Shown: one piece after another, positions 53,200 to 62,441 of the stretch
How the letters are laid out: each line of letters starts with the position of its first letter
Numbering within the stretch: the stretch's first letter is position 1
Assembly (NCBI GenBank): GCA_046732465.1
Contig: JBKPND010000039.1
Location: 1-64,000 of the forward strand
Direction: 5' to 3'
Length of the DNA stretch: 64,000 nucleotides
Source of the DNA: DASUPK01 sp046732465
GTDB lineage: Bacteria; Actinomycetota; Thermoleophilia; Solirubrobacterales; 70-9
Position numbers and translations under genes: made by a program
Notes under the pieces: generated by a model
Told to the model about the DNA's origin: nothing
Database searches by the model: none
What the model saw: the letters and a program-made list of their open reading frames with translations, nothing else

Positions 53200-55290
53200 A
53201 TGACCCAGCGAGCGCGCAGACGGCGCCGGCGCCTTCGGACCTCGGGCAGGAAGAAGCTCCTCTTGGCCCTCGCGGTTCCACTCACGCTGGTCGCGATCGG
53301 CATCGCCGGGGGCGTCGCGTGGGTGATCAGCGTCTACGACTCGGCGCCCTCGATTGCATCGCTGCGACCGATCACGAAGGGGGCCGTGTCGAAGGTGTAC
53401 GCGGCCGACGGCTCGCTGATCGGGGTGATCCATTCCGACAACATCCGGCAGCCGGTCGGCACGGCACGGATCCCGCAGGACCTGAAGGACGCGACCGTCG
53501 CCATCGAGGACAGGAGGTTCTACGACCACGGTGGCATCGATCCATCCGCGATCATCCGCGCCGGCTGGGAGGACCTGGTCGCCGGTGGCAAGCCGCAGCA
53601 GGGCGGCTCGACGATCACCCAGCAGCTCGTCCGCAACCTCTACATCGAGCATCCCCAGGACACGCTCAGGCGCAAGATCATCGAGGCGCACCTGGCCAAC
53701 GAGGAAGAGGATCAGCACTCCAAGGACTGGATCCTGACCAGGTACCTGAACACGGCTCCCTACGGGACGAACAACGGCGCGACCGCGATCGGCGTCGAGG
53801 CCGCGGCCGAGACCTACTACTCCAAGCACGCCCGCGATCTGACCCTGCCCGAGGCGGCGATGATCGCCGGCCTGCCGCAGGCGCCGTCCCAATACAACCC
53901 GCTCCTCAATCCGCGGGCGGCCCTGGCCCGGCGCAACGAGGTGCTGCAGGCGATGAGGCAGCAGGGCGACATCACCGCCACGGAATACTCCGATGCCGTG
54001 GGCGAGGACCTGGGCCTCGACCCGGGGCACAAGTACAGCCGGATCAGCCAGCCCTACGTCTTCGACCTCGTCAAGCAGGAGCTCCAGGACCGCTACGGCG
54101 TGAACACCGTCCAGAACGGCGGGCTCAAGGTCTATACGACGCTCGACCCGCGGCTCCAGCAGGCCGCCCAGGAAGCGGTCGACTCCTGCTCGGTCTGCTA
54201 CCCGGGCGGCGGACCGGCCTCGGCGCTGGCGTCGATCGACCCCTCCAACGGCGAGATCGTTGCGCTGGCCTCGACTCAGCGTTACTCGGAGAACAGCCAG
54301 TTCAATTTCGCCGCTCACGCCCAGCGGCAACCCGGGTCCTCGTTCAAGGTCTACGACCTGACGACCGCGATCAAGCAGGGGATCGATCCCGACTCCACGT
54401 ACTACAACGGCACCTCGCCGATCACGCTGGAGACCCCCGGCGGCTCGACCTGGACCGTCAACAACGCCGAACCGGGCGGGGGCACGATGGCTCTCACCCA
54501 GGCGACCTGGGAGTCGGTGAACGTGGTCTTCGCGCAGCTCGGCCTCGACGTCGGTCCCGCCAACATCGCCAAGACCGCGTACGCGATGGGAATCACCTCG
54601 CCGCTCGGGATCAAGGGTGCGCGCGACATCCCCTGCAAGGTCGGCCCGCACTGCTTCATCCCGCCGGCGGACGCGATCGGCGGGCTCAGCGTCGGAGTCA
54701 CCCCGCTGGAGCAGGCCGACGCCTACGCGACCCTCGCCGACGGCGGCGTCCACCACGACGCGACCGCAATCGACCGGGTCGTCTTCCCCACCGGGAAGGT
54801 GGACGAGCCGAGCGCGAGCGAGGGCAAGCGCGTCCTCACTGAGGGGGAGGCCTATGAGGTGACCAAGGTGCTGGAGGGAGTGATCACCAGCGGCACCGGC
54901 GCGGGCTACACGAGCATGGGCTGCCAGTCCGAGGCCGGCAAGACCGGCACCAGTGAGGGGCTGTCCGACGCCTGGTTCGTCGGCTACACGCCGCTCTATT
55001 CGACGGCCGTCTGGACCGGACACCCGCTGTCGCGGGATTACACCGGGTACGGCGGCCCCACCTCCGGCCCGATCTGGCGTTCCTACATGGAGGCCGCGCA
55101 GGGGGGCGACTGTCCCGACTTCGAGGTTCCGACGAGCCTGCCGGACCTGACCTCGTTCCACGGCAAGCACACTGCCTCCGGATCGTCGAGCTCGAGCTCC
55201 GGCTCGTCCAGCTCGGGCTACGGGACGTCGACCTATCCGACGACGACGACCCAGGGCACTGGCGACTTCAGCGGCGGCACCGGTCGCTAG
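53200..55290 (+). CDS. Class A penicillin-binding protein (glycosyltransferase/transpeptidase)
   Basis: Bifunctional peptidoglycan synthase of 696 residues. A cytoplasmic Arg-rich start (RARRRRRRLRTSGRKK) and one membrane span (about 24-45) precede the GT51 domain with the catalytic Glu E103 in ATVAIEDRRFYDHGG and GGSTITQQLVRNLY. The transpeptidase domain has SSFK (nucleophile S380), SVN and KTG (K581). The C-terminus is a Ser/Gly/Thr/Tyr low-complexity tail, probably wall-spanning. Starts 27 bases after era. Confidence 0.95.
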   Translation: MTQRARRRRRRLRTSGRKKLLLALAVPLTLVAIGIAGGVAWVISVYDSAPSIASLRPITKGAVSKVYAADGSLIGVIHSDNIRQPVGTARIPQDLKDATVAIEDRRFYDHGGIDPSAIIRAGWEDLVAGGKPQQGGSTITQQLVRNLYIEHPQDTLRRKIIEAHLANEEEDQHSKDWILTRYLNTAPYGTNNGATAIGVEAAAETYYSKHARDLTLPEAAMIAGLPQAPSQYNPLLNPRAALARRNEVLQAMRQQGDITATEYSDAVGEDLGLDPGHKYSRISQPYVFDLVKQELQDRYGVNTVQNGGLKVYTTLDPRLQQAAQEAVDSCSVCYPGGGPASALASIDPSNGEIVALASTQRYSENSQFNFAAHAQRQPGSSFKVYDLTTAIKQGIDPDSTYYNGTSPITLETPGGSTWTVNNAEPGGGTMALTQATWESVNVVFAQLGLDVGPANIAKTAYAMGITSPLGIKGARDIPCKVGPHCFIPPADAIGGLSVGVTPLEQADAYATLADGGVHHDATAIDRVVFPTGKVDEPSASEGKRVLTEGEAYEVTKVLEGVITSGTGAGYTSMGCQSEAGKTGTSEGLSDAWFVGYTPLYSTAVWTGHPLSRDYTGYGGPTSGPIWRSYMEAAQGGDCPDFEVPTSLPDLTSFHGKHTASGSSSSSSGSSSSGYGTSTYPTTTTQGTGDFSGGTGR

Positions 55291-55396
55291 AGCGGCGGAG
55301 AGGAGCGGGGTCGGCTGAATCGGCGTCTTCAGGGGCGCCAGCAGGTGGTTCGTACACTGACGCGAGGGTGCGACGACAGGAGCAACCCGATTAATC

Positions 55397-56071
55397 ATGG
55401 TGGTTCAGACGTCGAGAGACGCGGCAAAGGTCCGCTTCGACGAGCGGGGCCTGGTGCCGTGCGTGATGCAGGACGCCCGCTCCGGCGAGGTGCTCACCCT
55501 CGCCTACATGAACGAGCAGGCGCTCCAGCTGACCCTTGAGACCCGCGAGATCCATCTCTATAGCCGCAGCCGCCGGGAGATCTGGCGCAAGGGCGCGACC
55601 TCCGGAAACATCCAGCGCGTTCGCCAGATCCGCTACGACTGCGACGGCGACGCCCTCGTCGCGCTGGTCGACCCGGCCGGTCCCGCCTGCCACACCGGGG
55701 AGCGCTCCTGCTTCTACCGCGACCTGGAGGGGACCGCCGATCCGGAGGTCGACGGCCCCGGGGTTCCGGGCGAGCCGGCGCCGCTGCCCTACGAGGCCCT
55801 CGCCTCCCTGGAGCGGACGCTGCTCTCCCGCCAGCGCGCCCGGCCGGAGGGCAGCTACACGGTTGAGCTCCTCGAGGACCCCCGGCTCGCCGGCGACAAG
55901 GTCCGCGAGGAGGCCGGGGAGGTCGTCAAGGCGGTCGGCTCGGAATCGGAGGAGCGGGTCGCCGAGGAGGGCGCGGACGTCGTCTACCACCTCGCGGTCC
56001 TGCTGCTCTCCCGCGGCGTCTCAATGGCCGAGGTGCTGCAGATCCTGAACGGCCGCAGACGATCGCGATGA
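55397..56071 (+). CDS. hisIE: Bifunctional phosphoribosyl-AMP cyclohydrolase / phosphoribosyl-ATP pyrophosphatase
   Basis: Steps 2 and 3 of histidine synthesis. The 224-residue protein has an N-terminal HisI domain (VMQDARSGEVLTLAYMN, RKGATSGNIQ, YDCDGDALVALVDPAGPACHTG with the metal cysteines) and a C-terminal HisE domain (GSYTVELLEDPRLAGDKVREEAGEVVKA, ADVVYHLAVLLL). Full length for the fused form. Its stop overlaps the trpE start (ATGA), so histidine and tryptophan genes are co-expressed. No tryptophan-rich leader peptide is visible upstream. Confidence 0.95.
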   Translation: MVVQTSRDAAKVRFDERGLVPCVMQDARSGEVLTLAYMNEQALQLTLETREIHLYSRSRREIWRKGATSGNIQRVRQIRYDCDGDALVALVDPAGPACHTGERSCFYRDLEGTADPEVDGPGVPGEPAPLPYEALASLERTLLSRQRARPEGSYTVELLEDPRLAGDKVREEAGEVVKAVGSESEERVAEEGADVVYHLAVLLLSRGVSMAEVLQILNGRRRSR

Positions 56072-57627
56072 GCGCGATAGGGGCGACGACGGACCTGCCC
56101 GGCCTCGAGCCGGACCTCGATCGCGCCCGAGAGCTGGCGCGCGACGCGAACGTGATCCCGGTTCGCTACCGCTTCGTCGACGACCTCGAGACGCCGGTGA
56201 GCGCCTTCCTCAAGCTGCGCGGCGACGGCCCCGCCTTCCTGCTCGAATCGGCGGAGCAGGGCCGGCTCGGGCGCTGGTCCTTCCTCGGGTTCCGGCCGCG
56301 GTCGGTCCTGCGCTGGAGCGAGGGAAAGCTCTCCGAGTGGAGCGGCGATACGGCCGGGGAGTCTGGTGGCGGAGCGCCTCCGGACCGCGTGGTCGAGGCG
56401 CCCGACCCGTACGCGGCGGTCGCGGACTACGTGGGGCGCTTCAAGATCGCGGAGCCCGATGAGCTGCCGCCGTTCGCCGGGGGAGCCGTCGGCTTCTTCG
56501 GCTACGACCTCGTCCGGACGGTCGAGCCGCTGCCCGAGCCGAATCCGGACCCGATCGGCCTCCCCGACATGGCGCTGATGATCAGTGACCTCCTGGTCGC
56601 GTTCGACCACCAGCGCCACGAGGTCACCCTGATCGCGAACGCCTTCGTCGAGGACGGCGGCATCGAGGACGCCTACGTGCGCGCGGTCGAGGCGATCGGT
56701 GAGATGCGGGAACGCCTCCGCGAGCCCGTCCCGCGAGCGCGATCCGGCATCCCCGGAGGCGAAGCCGAGGAGATGCCGGTTGATGCCGGGTTCGAGTCGA
56801 ACATGACCCGGGAGCAGTTCGAGGGAACGGTCTCGCGGATCATCGAGTACGTGCACGCGGGCGACGCCTTCCAGGTGGTGCCGTCCCAGCGGTTCACGGC
56901 GCAGACACCGGTCGAGGCGTTCTCGATCTACCGAGGGCTCCGCACGGTCAACCCGTCGCCCTACATGTACTTCCTGGACTTCGGGGACTTCGAGATCGCG
57001 GGCGCGTCGCCGGAGCCGCTGGTCAAGGTCACGGGCCAGCGGGTCGAGACCAGGCCGATCGCGGGCACCTACCCGCGCGGGGGCGACGAGGAGGAGGATC
57101 GCCGCCAGGCCGAGCGCCTGCTCCAGGACCCGAAGGAGCGCGCCGAGCACGTGATGCTTGTCGACCTGGGCCGCAACGACCTGGGCCGGGTCTGCGAGTA
57201 CGGCACGGTGAACGTGGACGAGCTGATGGTCGTCGAGACCTACTCGCACGTGCTCCACATCGTCAGTCAGGTCTCGGGACAGCTCCGGGAGGGGATCAGC
57301 GCGATGGACGTCCTCCGCTCGGTGCTCCCGGCCGGCACCCTCTCGGGGGCGCCGAAGGTCCGCGCGATGCAGATCATCGACGAGCTGGAGCCGCACAAGC
57401 GCGGCTCCTACGGCGGCGCGATCGGCTACCTCTCCTACACCGGGGATCTCGACACGGCGATCCACATCCGCACGGTGGTGGTCAAGGACGGCCTCGTGCA
57501 CGTCCAGGCGGGCGGCGGAACGGTCGCCGACGCCCAGCCGGCCTATGAGTACAACGAGTCGGTCAACAAGGCGAAGGCCGTCTTCCGCGCGGTCGAGCTC
57601 GCCGCCGAGCAGCCGGAGTGGCCCTGA
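56068..57627 (+). CDS. trpE: Anthranilate synthase component I
   Basis: Converts chorismate and ammonia to anthranilate. The 519-residue protein has the N-terminal regulatory domain with the tryptophan-binding FLLESAEQGRLGRWSFLGF motif (feedback inhibition likely) and the chorismate-binding core (GDAFQVVPSQRF, SPSPYM-type, AGTYPRGGDEEEDRR, MLVDLGRNDLGRV, AGTLSGAPKVRAMQIID). Complete. Overlaps hisIE by 4 bases; trpG starts next to its stop. Confidence 0.96.
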   Translation: MSAIGATTDLPGLEPDLDRARELARDANVIPVRYRFVDDLETPVSAFLKLRGDGPAFLLESAEQGRLGRWSFLGFRPRSVLRWSEGKLSEWSGDTAGESGGGAPPDRVVEAPDPYAAVADYVGRFKIAEPDELPPFAGGAVGFFGYDLVRTVEPLPEPNPDPIGLPDMALMISDLLVAFDHQRHEVTLIANAFVEDGGIEDAYVRAVEAIGEMRERLREPVPRARSGIPGGEAEEMPVDAGFESNMTREQFEGTVSRIIEYVHAGDAFQVVPSQRFTAQTPVEAFSIYRGLRTVNPSPYMYFLDFGDFEIAGASPEPLVKVTGQRVETRPIAGTYPRGGDEEEDRRQAERLLQDPKERAEHVMLVDLGRNDLGRVCEYGTVNVDELMVVETYSHVLHIVSQVSGQLREGISAMDVLRSVLPAGTLSGAPKVRAMQIIDELEPHKRGSYGGAIGYLSYTGDLDTAIHIRTVVVKDGLVHVQAGGGTVADAQPAYEYNESVNKAKAVFRAVELAAEQPEWP

Positions 57628-57628
57628 C

Positions 57629-58216
57629 ATGACCAGCGTTCTCGTGATCGACAACTACGACTCCTTCACCTACAACCTTGTCCAGCACCTGGGGGAGCTC
57701 GGCGCTGAGGTGGGCGTGGTGCGGAACGACAAGGCGAGCGTCGACGAGCTGCGAAGGCTGCGGCCCGATCGCCTGGTCGTCTCACCTGGACCCTGTACCC
57801 CTAAGGAGGCGGGCATCTCGGTCGAGGCGGTCCGAGCCTTCGCGGAGGGCGGCACGCCGGTGCTCGGCGTCTGCCTCGGACACCAGTCGCTCGTCGAGGC
57901 CTTCGGCGGCAAGGTGATCCGCGGGGATCCGATCCACGGCAAGGACGCAGAGGTCCAGCACGACGGCCGGGCCATCTATCAGGGACTCTCCAATCCGCTG
58001 GTCGCCGGTCGTTACCACTCGCTGATCGCCGATCCTGAGCTGCCCGAAGAGTTCGAGCTGACCTCGACCTACGGCGACGTGGTGATGGGCGTGCGCCACC
58101 GGGAGCTGCCCGCGGAGGGCGTCCAGTTCCACCCCGAGTCCGTGCTCACCCCGCAGGGGAAGCGGCTGCTGGCTAACTTCCTCGAACTCGAGGGAGGCTC
58201 GCGAGATGCCCAATGA
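57629..58216 (+). CDS. trpG: Anthranilate synthase component II (glutamine amidotransferase)
   Basis: Supplies ammonia from glutamine to TrpE. The 195-residue class I amidotransferase has the nucleophile in GVCLGHQSL (C82) and the His-Glu pair in VQFHPESVLTPQGKRLLANF. ATG 57629 starts MTSVLVIDNYDSFTYNLVQHLG; earlier in-frame starts lie inside trpE. The family also serves PabA; context assigns it to tryptophan, but dual use is possible. Its end overlaps trpD by 11 bases. Confidence 0.95.
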   Translation: MTSVLVIDNYDSFTYNLVQHLGELGAEVGVVRNDKASVDELRRLRPDRLVVSPGPCTPKEAGISVEAVRAFAEGGTPVLGVCLGHQSLVEAFGGKVIRGDPIHGKDAEVQHDGRAIYQGLSNPLVAGRYHSLIADPELPEEFELTSTYGDVVMGVRHRELPAEGVQFHPESVLTPQGKRLLANFLELEGGSRDAQ

Positions 58217-59240
58217 CATCCTCACGCGCGCGATCGACGAGATCTGCGCCGGTACGCACCTGACGGCCGACCACACCTCCACCGCTCTCGCGGAGATCAT
58301 GGAGGGCCGTGTGAGCGAGGTCCAGACGGCGGCCTTTCTCGTCTCCCTGCGGGCGAAGGGCGAGACGGTATCGGAGCTGGTGGGGCTCGCCCGCACGATG
58401 CGGCAGCTGGCGGCTCAGGTCGAGATCGATAAGCCGGGGCTGGTCGACACCGCCGGCACCGGCGGGGGGCCGACCACCTTCAACATCTCGACGACCGCGG
58501 CGCTGATCGCGGCCGGGGCCGGCTGCAAGGTCGCCAAGCACGGCAACCGCTCGGCCACCAGCAGGTCCGGTTCCGCCGACGTGCTCGAGGCTCTCGGAGT
58601 CGACATCGAGCTCTCGCCGGACGAGGTCGCCACCTGCATCGAGGAGATCGGGTTCGGGTTCATGTTCGCTCCCAAGCACCACCAGGCGATGGCGCACGTC
58701 GTCCCGGTCCGCAAGGAGCTGGCGGTCCGGACGATCTTCAACTTCCTGGGCCCGCTCACCAACCCGGCCGGCGCCACCGCCCATCTCCTCGGTGTCTCCG
58801 ACCGCAGCTACCAGGAGATCATCGCCGACGCCCTGGTGCAGCTGGGCTGTGCCCGGGCCCTGGTGGTTTCGGCGGACGACGGCATCGACGAGCTCAGCCT
58901 GGCCTCCCGGACGCGGGTGATCGAGGTCGCGGATGGAGGAACCGAGGAGTGGTACGTCGAGGCGGATGCGCTCGGCCTCCAGCCGGCGCCGCTCGACGCG
59001 ATCCCCGGCGGGGAGCCCGCCGAGAACGCCGCGGTCGTCAGGTCGGTGCTGGAGGGAGAGGCGGGCGCGGCACGCGATGTCTCCGCCCTCAACGCCGGTG
59101 CCGCCATCTACGTGGCGGGCGGTGCCGGCGATCTCCCAGAGGGTGTGGCCAAGGCAGTCGAGGCGATCGACTCCGGCGCCGCGCGCGAGGTGCTCGATCG
59201 CCTGGTGGGCCGCTCTCGCGAGCTCTCCGGCGCTAGCTAA
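58206..59240 (+). CDS. trpD: Anthranilate phosphoribosyltransferase
   Basis: Transfers phosphoribose from PRPP to anthranilate. The 344-residue protein has DTAGTGGGPTTFNISTTAAL, AKHGNRSATSRSGSADVLEALG and FMFAPKHHQAM, plus RTIFNFLGPLTNPA, all family hallmarks. Complete. ATG 58206 lies within the end of trpG, and trpC begins 16 bases after the stop. Confidence 0.96.
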   Translation: MPNDILTRAIDEICAGTHLTADHTSTALAEIMEGRVSEVQTAAFLVSLRAKGETVSELVGLARTMRQLAAQVEIDKPGLVDTAGTGGGPTTFNISTTAALIAAGAGCKVAKHGNRSATSRSGSADVLEALGVDIELSPDEVATCIEEIGFGFMFAPKHHQAMAHVVPVRKELAVRTIFNFLGPLTNPAGATAHLLGVSDRSYQEIIADALVQLGCARALVVSADDGIDELSLASRTRVIEVADGGTEEWYVEADALGLQPAPLDAIPGGEPAENAAVVRSVLEGEAGAARDVSALNAGAAIYVAGGAGDLPEGVAKAVEAIDSGAAREVLDRLVGRSRELSGAS

Positions 59241-59256
59241 GGTTGCCTTCGACGAG

Positions 59257-60060
59257 ATGGCGATGATCGAAGAGCTGGTCGAGTCCGCTCGGGCGGGCGT
59301 GGAGAGGAGACGCGCCCAGGTCCCGTTGGCGGACCTGGAGCGCCGGTTGGGCGAACGCCCCGAGCAGCGCCCGTTCGGCGAGGCGCTGAGCAGGCCCGGC
59401 CTGTCCCTGATCGCCGAGTTCAAGCGCCGCTCGCCCAGTGTGGGAGAGATCCGGGATGGTGCCGCCGCGGCCGAGATCGCCCAGGCGTACGAGGAGGGAG
59501 GGGCGGCGGCCCTCTCGGTTCTCACGGACGAGGCGCACTTCGGCGGCTCCATCGCCGATCTCACCGAGGCGCGCAGAGCCTGCGAGCTCCCGGTCCTGCA
59601 GAAGGACTTCGTCGTCGACCGCTACCAGCTCTACGAGGCCGCGCTCGCCGGGGCCGACGCGATCCTGCTGATCGTCGCGGCGCTCAACTCGGATGACCTG
59701 GGCGTGCTCCTTACCGAGGCTAGGGAGCTCGACCTCGACTGCCTGGTCGAGGTCCACAAGGAGTCCGAGCTGGAGACCGCACTCACGATCGACGCCGAGG
59801 TGATCGGAATCAACAACCGCAATCTCGACGACTTCACCGTGGACGTGGGGACCACCTTCGAGCTGATCACCGATGTCCCGGCCGGGAAGACCGTCGTCTC
59901 GGAGAGCGGCATCGCGGATCGCTCGACGCTCGAGGAGCTCGCCCGGGTTGGCGTGGACGCGGTTCTGATCGGCGAGGCGCTGATGCGGGCCGAGGATCCT
60001 GCCGCCAAGGTCAGGGAGCTGACCGCGGACGAGGATTCGACCCGCGAGCACTTCCTCTGA
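59257..60060 (+). CDS. trpC: Indole-3-glycerol phosphate synthase
   Basis: Ring closure of CdRP to indoleglycerol phosphate. The 267-residue TIM barrel shows LSLIAEFKRRSPSVGEI, LSVLTDEAHFGGSI, LPVLQKDFVVDRYQLYEA, VEVHKESEL and IGINNRNLDDFTVD, the standard active-site series. ATG 59257 is used (ATG 59263 is two codons later); sequence further upstream in this frame is antisense-like within trpD. It is the last trp gene here; trpF, trpB and trpA do not follow. Confidence 0.95.
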   Translation: MAMIEELVESARAGVERRRAQVPLADLERRLGERPEQRPFGEALSRPGLSLIAEFKRRSPSVGEIRDGAAAAEIAQAYEEGGAAALSVLTDEAHFGGSIADLTEARRACELPVLQKDFVVDRYQLYEAALAGADAILLIVAALNSDDLGVLLTEARELDLDCLVEVHKESELETALTIDAEVIGINNRNLDDFTVDVGTTFELITDVPAGKTVVSESGIADRSTLEELARVGVDAVLIGEALMRAEDPAAKVRELTADEDSTREHFL

Positions 60061-60079
60061 GAAGTCGATAGTCGACTTC
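60061..60079 (+). terminator. Hairpin after trpC
   Basis: GAAGTCGA (60061-60068) and TCGACTTC (60072-60079) form a perfect 8-base stem with a TAG loop directly after the trpC stop, followed by TTAGGG rather than a long T-run. It probably ends or processes the hisIE-trpEGDC transcript. Confidence 0.55.
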
Positions 60080-60139
60080 TTAGGGAATCGGTAGAGGGGC
60101 CTTAGAGACGATTAAGCGCCGGCGCCAACACTGGCTCCC

Positions 60140-61348
60140 GTGGAAAGCGTCAAGAGATTCCTCGGGACAAGCTTCGGGTCCGCCGTCGCAGGCGGACTCG
60201 TCGTTCTGATCTGCGGCCTGGTTCTGATCGAGGCCGGCGTAGTCGACACGAGCGACAACTCGCCCTCCTCCGGAGTGGTGGCCCCCGCTGCCCTGGCCGA
60301 GCCCGCGAGCAGCTCGTCGAGCAAGGGCCTCACAGTCCACGACATCTACCAGCGCGACGCCCAGGGGGTCGCCTTCATCAGCTCCCAGGTCGTGCAGCAG
60401 ACCCAGTCCGTCTTCGGGATGCCGCAGCAGCAGCAGAGCACCGCCACCGGGTCGGGCTTCCTGGTCGACAACGACGGCCACATCCTCACCAACGCGCACG
60501 TCGTCGAGGGCGCCAAGCGCGTCGACGTGCAGCTCGGTAACGGCGACACCCAGCAGGCCCAGATCGTCGGGACGGACCCTTCGACCGACATCGCCCTCCT
60601 CAAGGTCGACAACACCGAGGGCGCCACGCCGCTGCCGCTCGGCGACTCGAGCAAGGTGCAGGTCGGTGACCCCGTGGTCGCCATCGGCAACCCCTTCGGG
60701 CTCGACCGGACGGTCACGACCGGCATCGTCTCCGCGCTCCAGCGCCAGATCCAGGCCCCTAACGGATTCTCGATCAGCGATGTCATCCAGACGGACGCGG
60801 CGATCAATCCGGGCAACTCCGGCGGTCCGCTGATCGACGGCGCCGGACAGGTGATCGGGATCAACTCCCAGATCGAGAGCCAGAGCGGCGGCAACGAGGG
60901 TGTCGGCTTCGCCGTCCCGATCAAGACCGCGGCCGATGTCGTCTCCCAGCTCGAGAACGGCGGCGAGGTCCAGCGCGCCTATCTCGGGATCAGCGGCGGC
61001 GACATCACTCCGAGCATCGCCCAGGCCCTCAATCTGCCCGTCCAAGAGGGCGTCCTCGTTGAGCAGGTCCTCAACGGCGGCCCGGCCGACGACGCCGGAG
61101 TCAAGGGCGCGACCGGGCAGGCGACGATCGGCGGTCAGACGGTCCCGATCGGCGGCGACATCATCACCAAGGTCGACGGCAAGCAGATCTCCGGCATGGA
61201 CGACGTGATCTCGGCGGTCAACGAGCACAAGCCCGGCGACGAGCTCACGCTGACGGTGTGGCGAGACGGCCAGCAGCGAGACGTCACGGTCAAGCTCGGC
61301 GATCGCCCCGCCCGCGCGCAGGACTCGAGCTCGAGCACCCAGCCGTAG
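60140..61348 (+). CDS. HtrA/DegP-like S1C serine protease with PDZ domain
   Basis: Membrane-anchored envelope protease. The 402-residue protein has an N-terminal span (about residues 14-33), a Ser/Ala-rich linker, a trypsin-like domain with the triad H120 (ILTNAHVVEG), D150 (STDIALLKVD) and S227 (NPGNSGGPLID), and one PDZ domain from about residue 290 (AYLGISGGDITPSIAQAL, GDIITKVDGKQISGMDDV). Architecture and length match actinobacterial HtrA/PepD. The GTG start has no strong Shine-Dalgarno. It stands alone after the trp cluster. Confidence 0.94.
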   Translation: MESVKRFLGTSFGSAVAGGLVVLICGLVLIEAGVVDTSDNSPSSGVVAPAALAEPASSSSSKGLTVHDIYQRDAQGVAFISSQVVQQTQSVFGMPQQQQSTATGSGFLVDNDGHILTNAHVVEGAKRVDVQLGNGDTQQAQIVGTDPSTDIALLKVDNTEGATPLPLGDSSKVQVGDPVVAIGNPFGLDRTVTTGIVSALQRQIQAPNGFSISDVIQTDAAINPGNSGGPLIDGAGQVIGINSQIESQSGGNEGVGFAVPIKTAADVVSQLENGGEVQRAYLGISGGDITPSIAQALNLPVQEGVLVEQVLNGGPADDAGVKGATGQATIGGQTVPIGGDIITKVDGKQISGMDDVISAVNEHKPGDELTLTVWRDGQQRDVTVKLGDRPARAQDSSSSTQP

Positions 61349-61441
61349 CGCCCGCGCGGCTCTGCCGAGCCGCGACAGCTCCCGGATTTGTCGCCTTTGC
61401 TCCGCATACCGGAGCAAACGCGACACACCACCGGATCCCCG

Positions 61442-61697
61442 TGCCTGGGCCAGAACCGCTGGTGGGACAACTTCCTCGGCATTCCCGACTACGAGATCGA
61501 GGTCGAGGAGTTGCGTGATCTCGGCGGTGACGTCACGCTCGCCCACATCCGGGCCGGGTCATGGCGCCGACAGCGAAGCGCCACTCATCGATCCCTTTTG
61601 GATGCCGCAAAGGTGGCGTGACGGGAAGAAATGCGTGTGCTGGCGCAACTGTGCGACGGAGGCCGAAGCCCTCCAAGCCGCCGGGCTGTCGGAGTAG
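61442..61697 (+). pseudogene. Frameshifted SnoaL/NTF2-like remnant
   Basis: The frame at 61442-61555 reads GQNRWWDNFLGIPDYEIEVEEL then RDLGGDVTLAHIRA, and the plus-one frame continues to the stop at 61697 as GHGADSEAPLIDPF and QRWRDGKKCVCWRNCATEAEALQAAGLSE. Joined, they make the C-terminal two thirds of a SnoaL_2-type protein, so a frameshift near 61555 splits one ancestral gene. The N-terminal third and a start are missing. The rest of the 491-base gap (61349-61441 and 61698-61839) shows no gene; GAGAGGAGG before the next start lies at its end. Confidence 0.7.
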
Positions 61698-61839
61698 GTC
61701 GCTCACGCAGTCCATCGGCTTCGCCCCGCCATCCACAGCGAGCTTCACACGCTGAGGTAGAAAAGTCACCTGGCGAACAGCGTCTTGCGGGAAGTAGGTT
61801 CGACATTGCCATCGCAGCTCTTGTGAGAGGAGGTATTCG

Positions 61840-62298
61840 ATGGAATTGAGAGCTCCCAGGATCGGACTCTGGGCAGGGCTGCTTGGCGCAGCAGTGGCTC
61901 TGGTTCTCCTGGCGCTTGCCGCGCCAGCTCAGGCGCATGTGCCGTTCTGCCAGGAGACCGTGAACCCTCACGGGCAAACCGTGCCGCCCGCAGGATCCAC
62001 CACGCTGCCGGGCCCAAACGGTGGCATCAACGAGGACGGCTTCTACGTCGTCGGCTCCGACGCCGGCACGGCGGTGATCCTGAGCGACACCGACGGCAAC
62101 GTGTTCGGCACGTTCCCAAGCGGCACCAAGGTCAAGTACACCGAGGCCAACGGTGCCACGCCCTCGGTGACGAAGATCGGTAGCACCACCGGTCAGGCCG
62201 GTGCCGTCGATTTCCACATCACGGGAACCGGCGACCTCGTCGTGACCTCGGTGGACGGAACCTCGGCAACCTGCCCAGTTCCGCCACCGCCGAAGTAG
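61840..62298 (+). CDS. Small secreted hypothetical protein
   Basis: A 152-residue protein with a classical signal peptide (hydrophobic residues about 10-29, cleavage likely after APAQA). The mature part has two cysteines near its ends (PFCQET and ATCPVP), which could pair, and a beta-rich middle (DGFYVVGSDAGTAVILSDTDGNVFGTFPSG) ending in a Pro-rich tail. No known domain. GAGAGGAGG lies 6-8 bases before the ATG, one of the best ribosome-binding sites in the window. Confidence 0.75.
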   Translation: MELRAPRIGLWAGLLGAAVALVLLALAAPAQAHVPFCQETVNPHGQTVPPAGSTTLPGPNGGINEDGFYVVGSDAGTAVILSDTDGNVFGTFPSGTKVKYTEANGATPSVTKIGSTTGQAGAVDFHITGTGDLVVTSVDGTSATCPVPPPPK

Positions 62299-62410
62299 TA
62301 GGGAAGTTGAGTTGCAATGGGTCGGGCTCGCCGCGTGCGGGCTACGGCCCTGCCGCGCTCGTTTCTCAGGTGGCTTGTCTATCGACTCAGGTCAGCCTCG
62401 ACGGTAGCTA

Positions 62411-62441
62411 GATTCAATCCCAGGCCGGGCACGATTGAATC
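62411..62441. promoter_or_regulatory. Inverted repeat upstream of the last gene
   Basis: GATTCAATC (62411-62419) and GATTGAATC (62433-62441) are perfect 9-base inverted repeats with centres 22 bases apart, two helical turns, ending 4 bases before the GTG start of the membrane protein gene. The spacing suits a dimeric repressor. An RNA hairpin over the start is the alternative. Confidence 0.45.

Noticed and set aside
54950..55290. Low-complexity Ser/Gly/Thr tract as a repeat element
   Set aside because: It is the coding sequence of the PBP C-terminal tail, a common feature, not an independent repeat.
55291..55396. Possible tryptophan attenuator before hisIE-trpE
   Set aside because: No short frame with tandem Trp codons and no alternative hairpins with a T-run were found in this gap.
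52996..55398. An 800-codon minus-strand frame opposite the class A PBP gene
   Set aside because: Low-complexity Arg/Gly/Val/Asp-rich translation typical of antisense frames in high-GC DNA. The plus-strand gene has all catalytic motifs.
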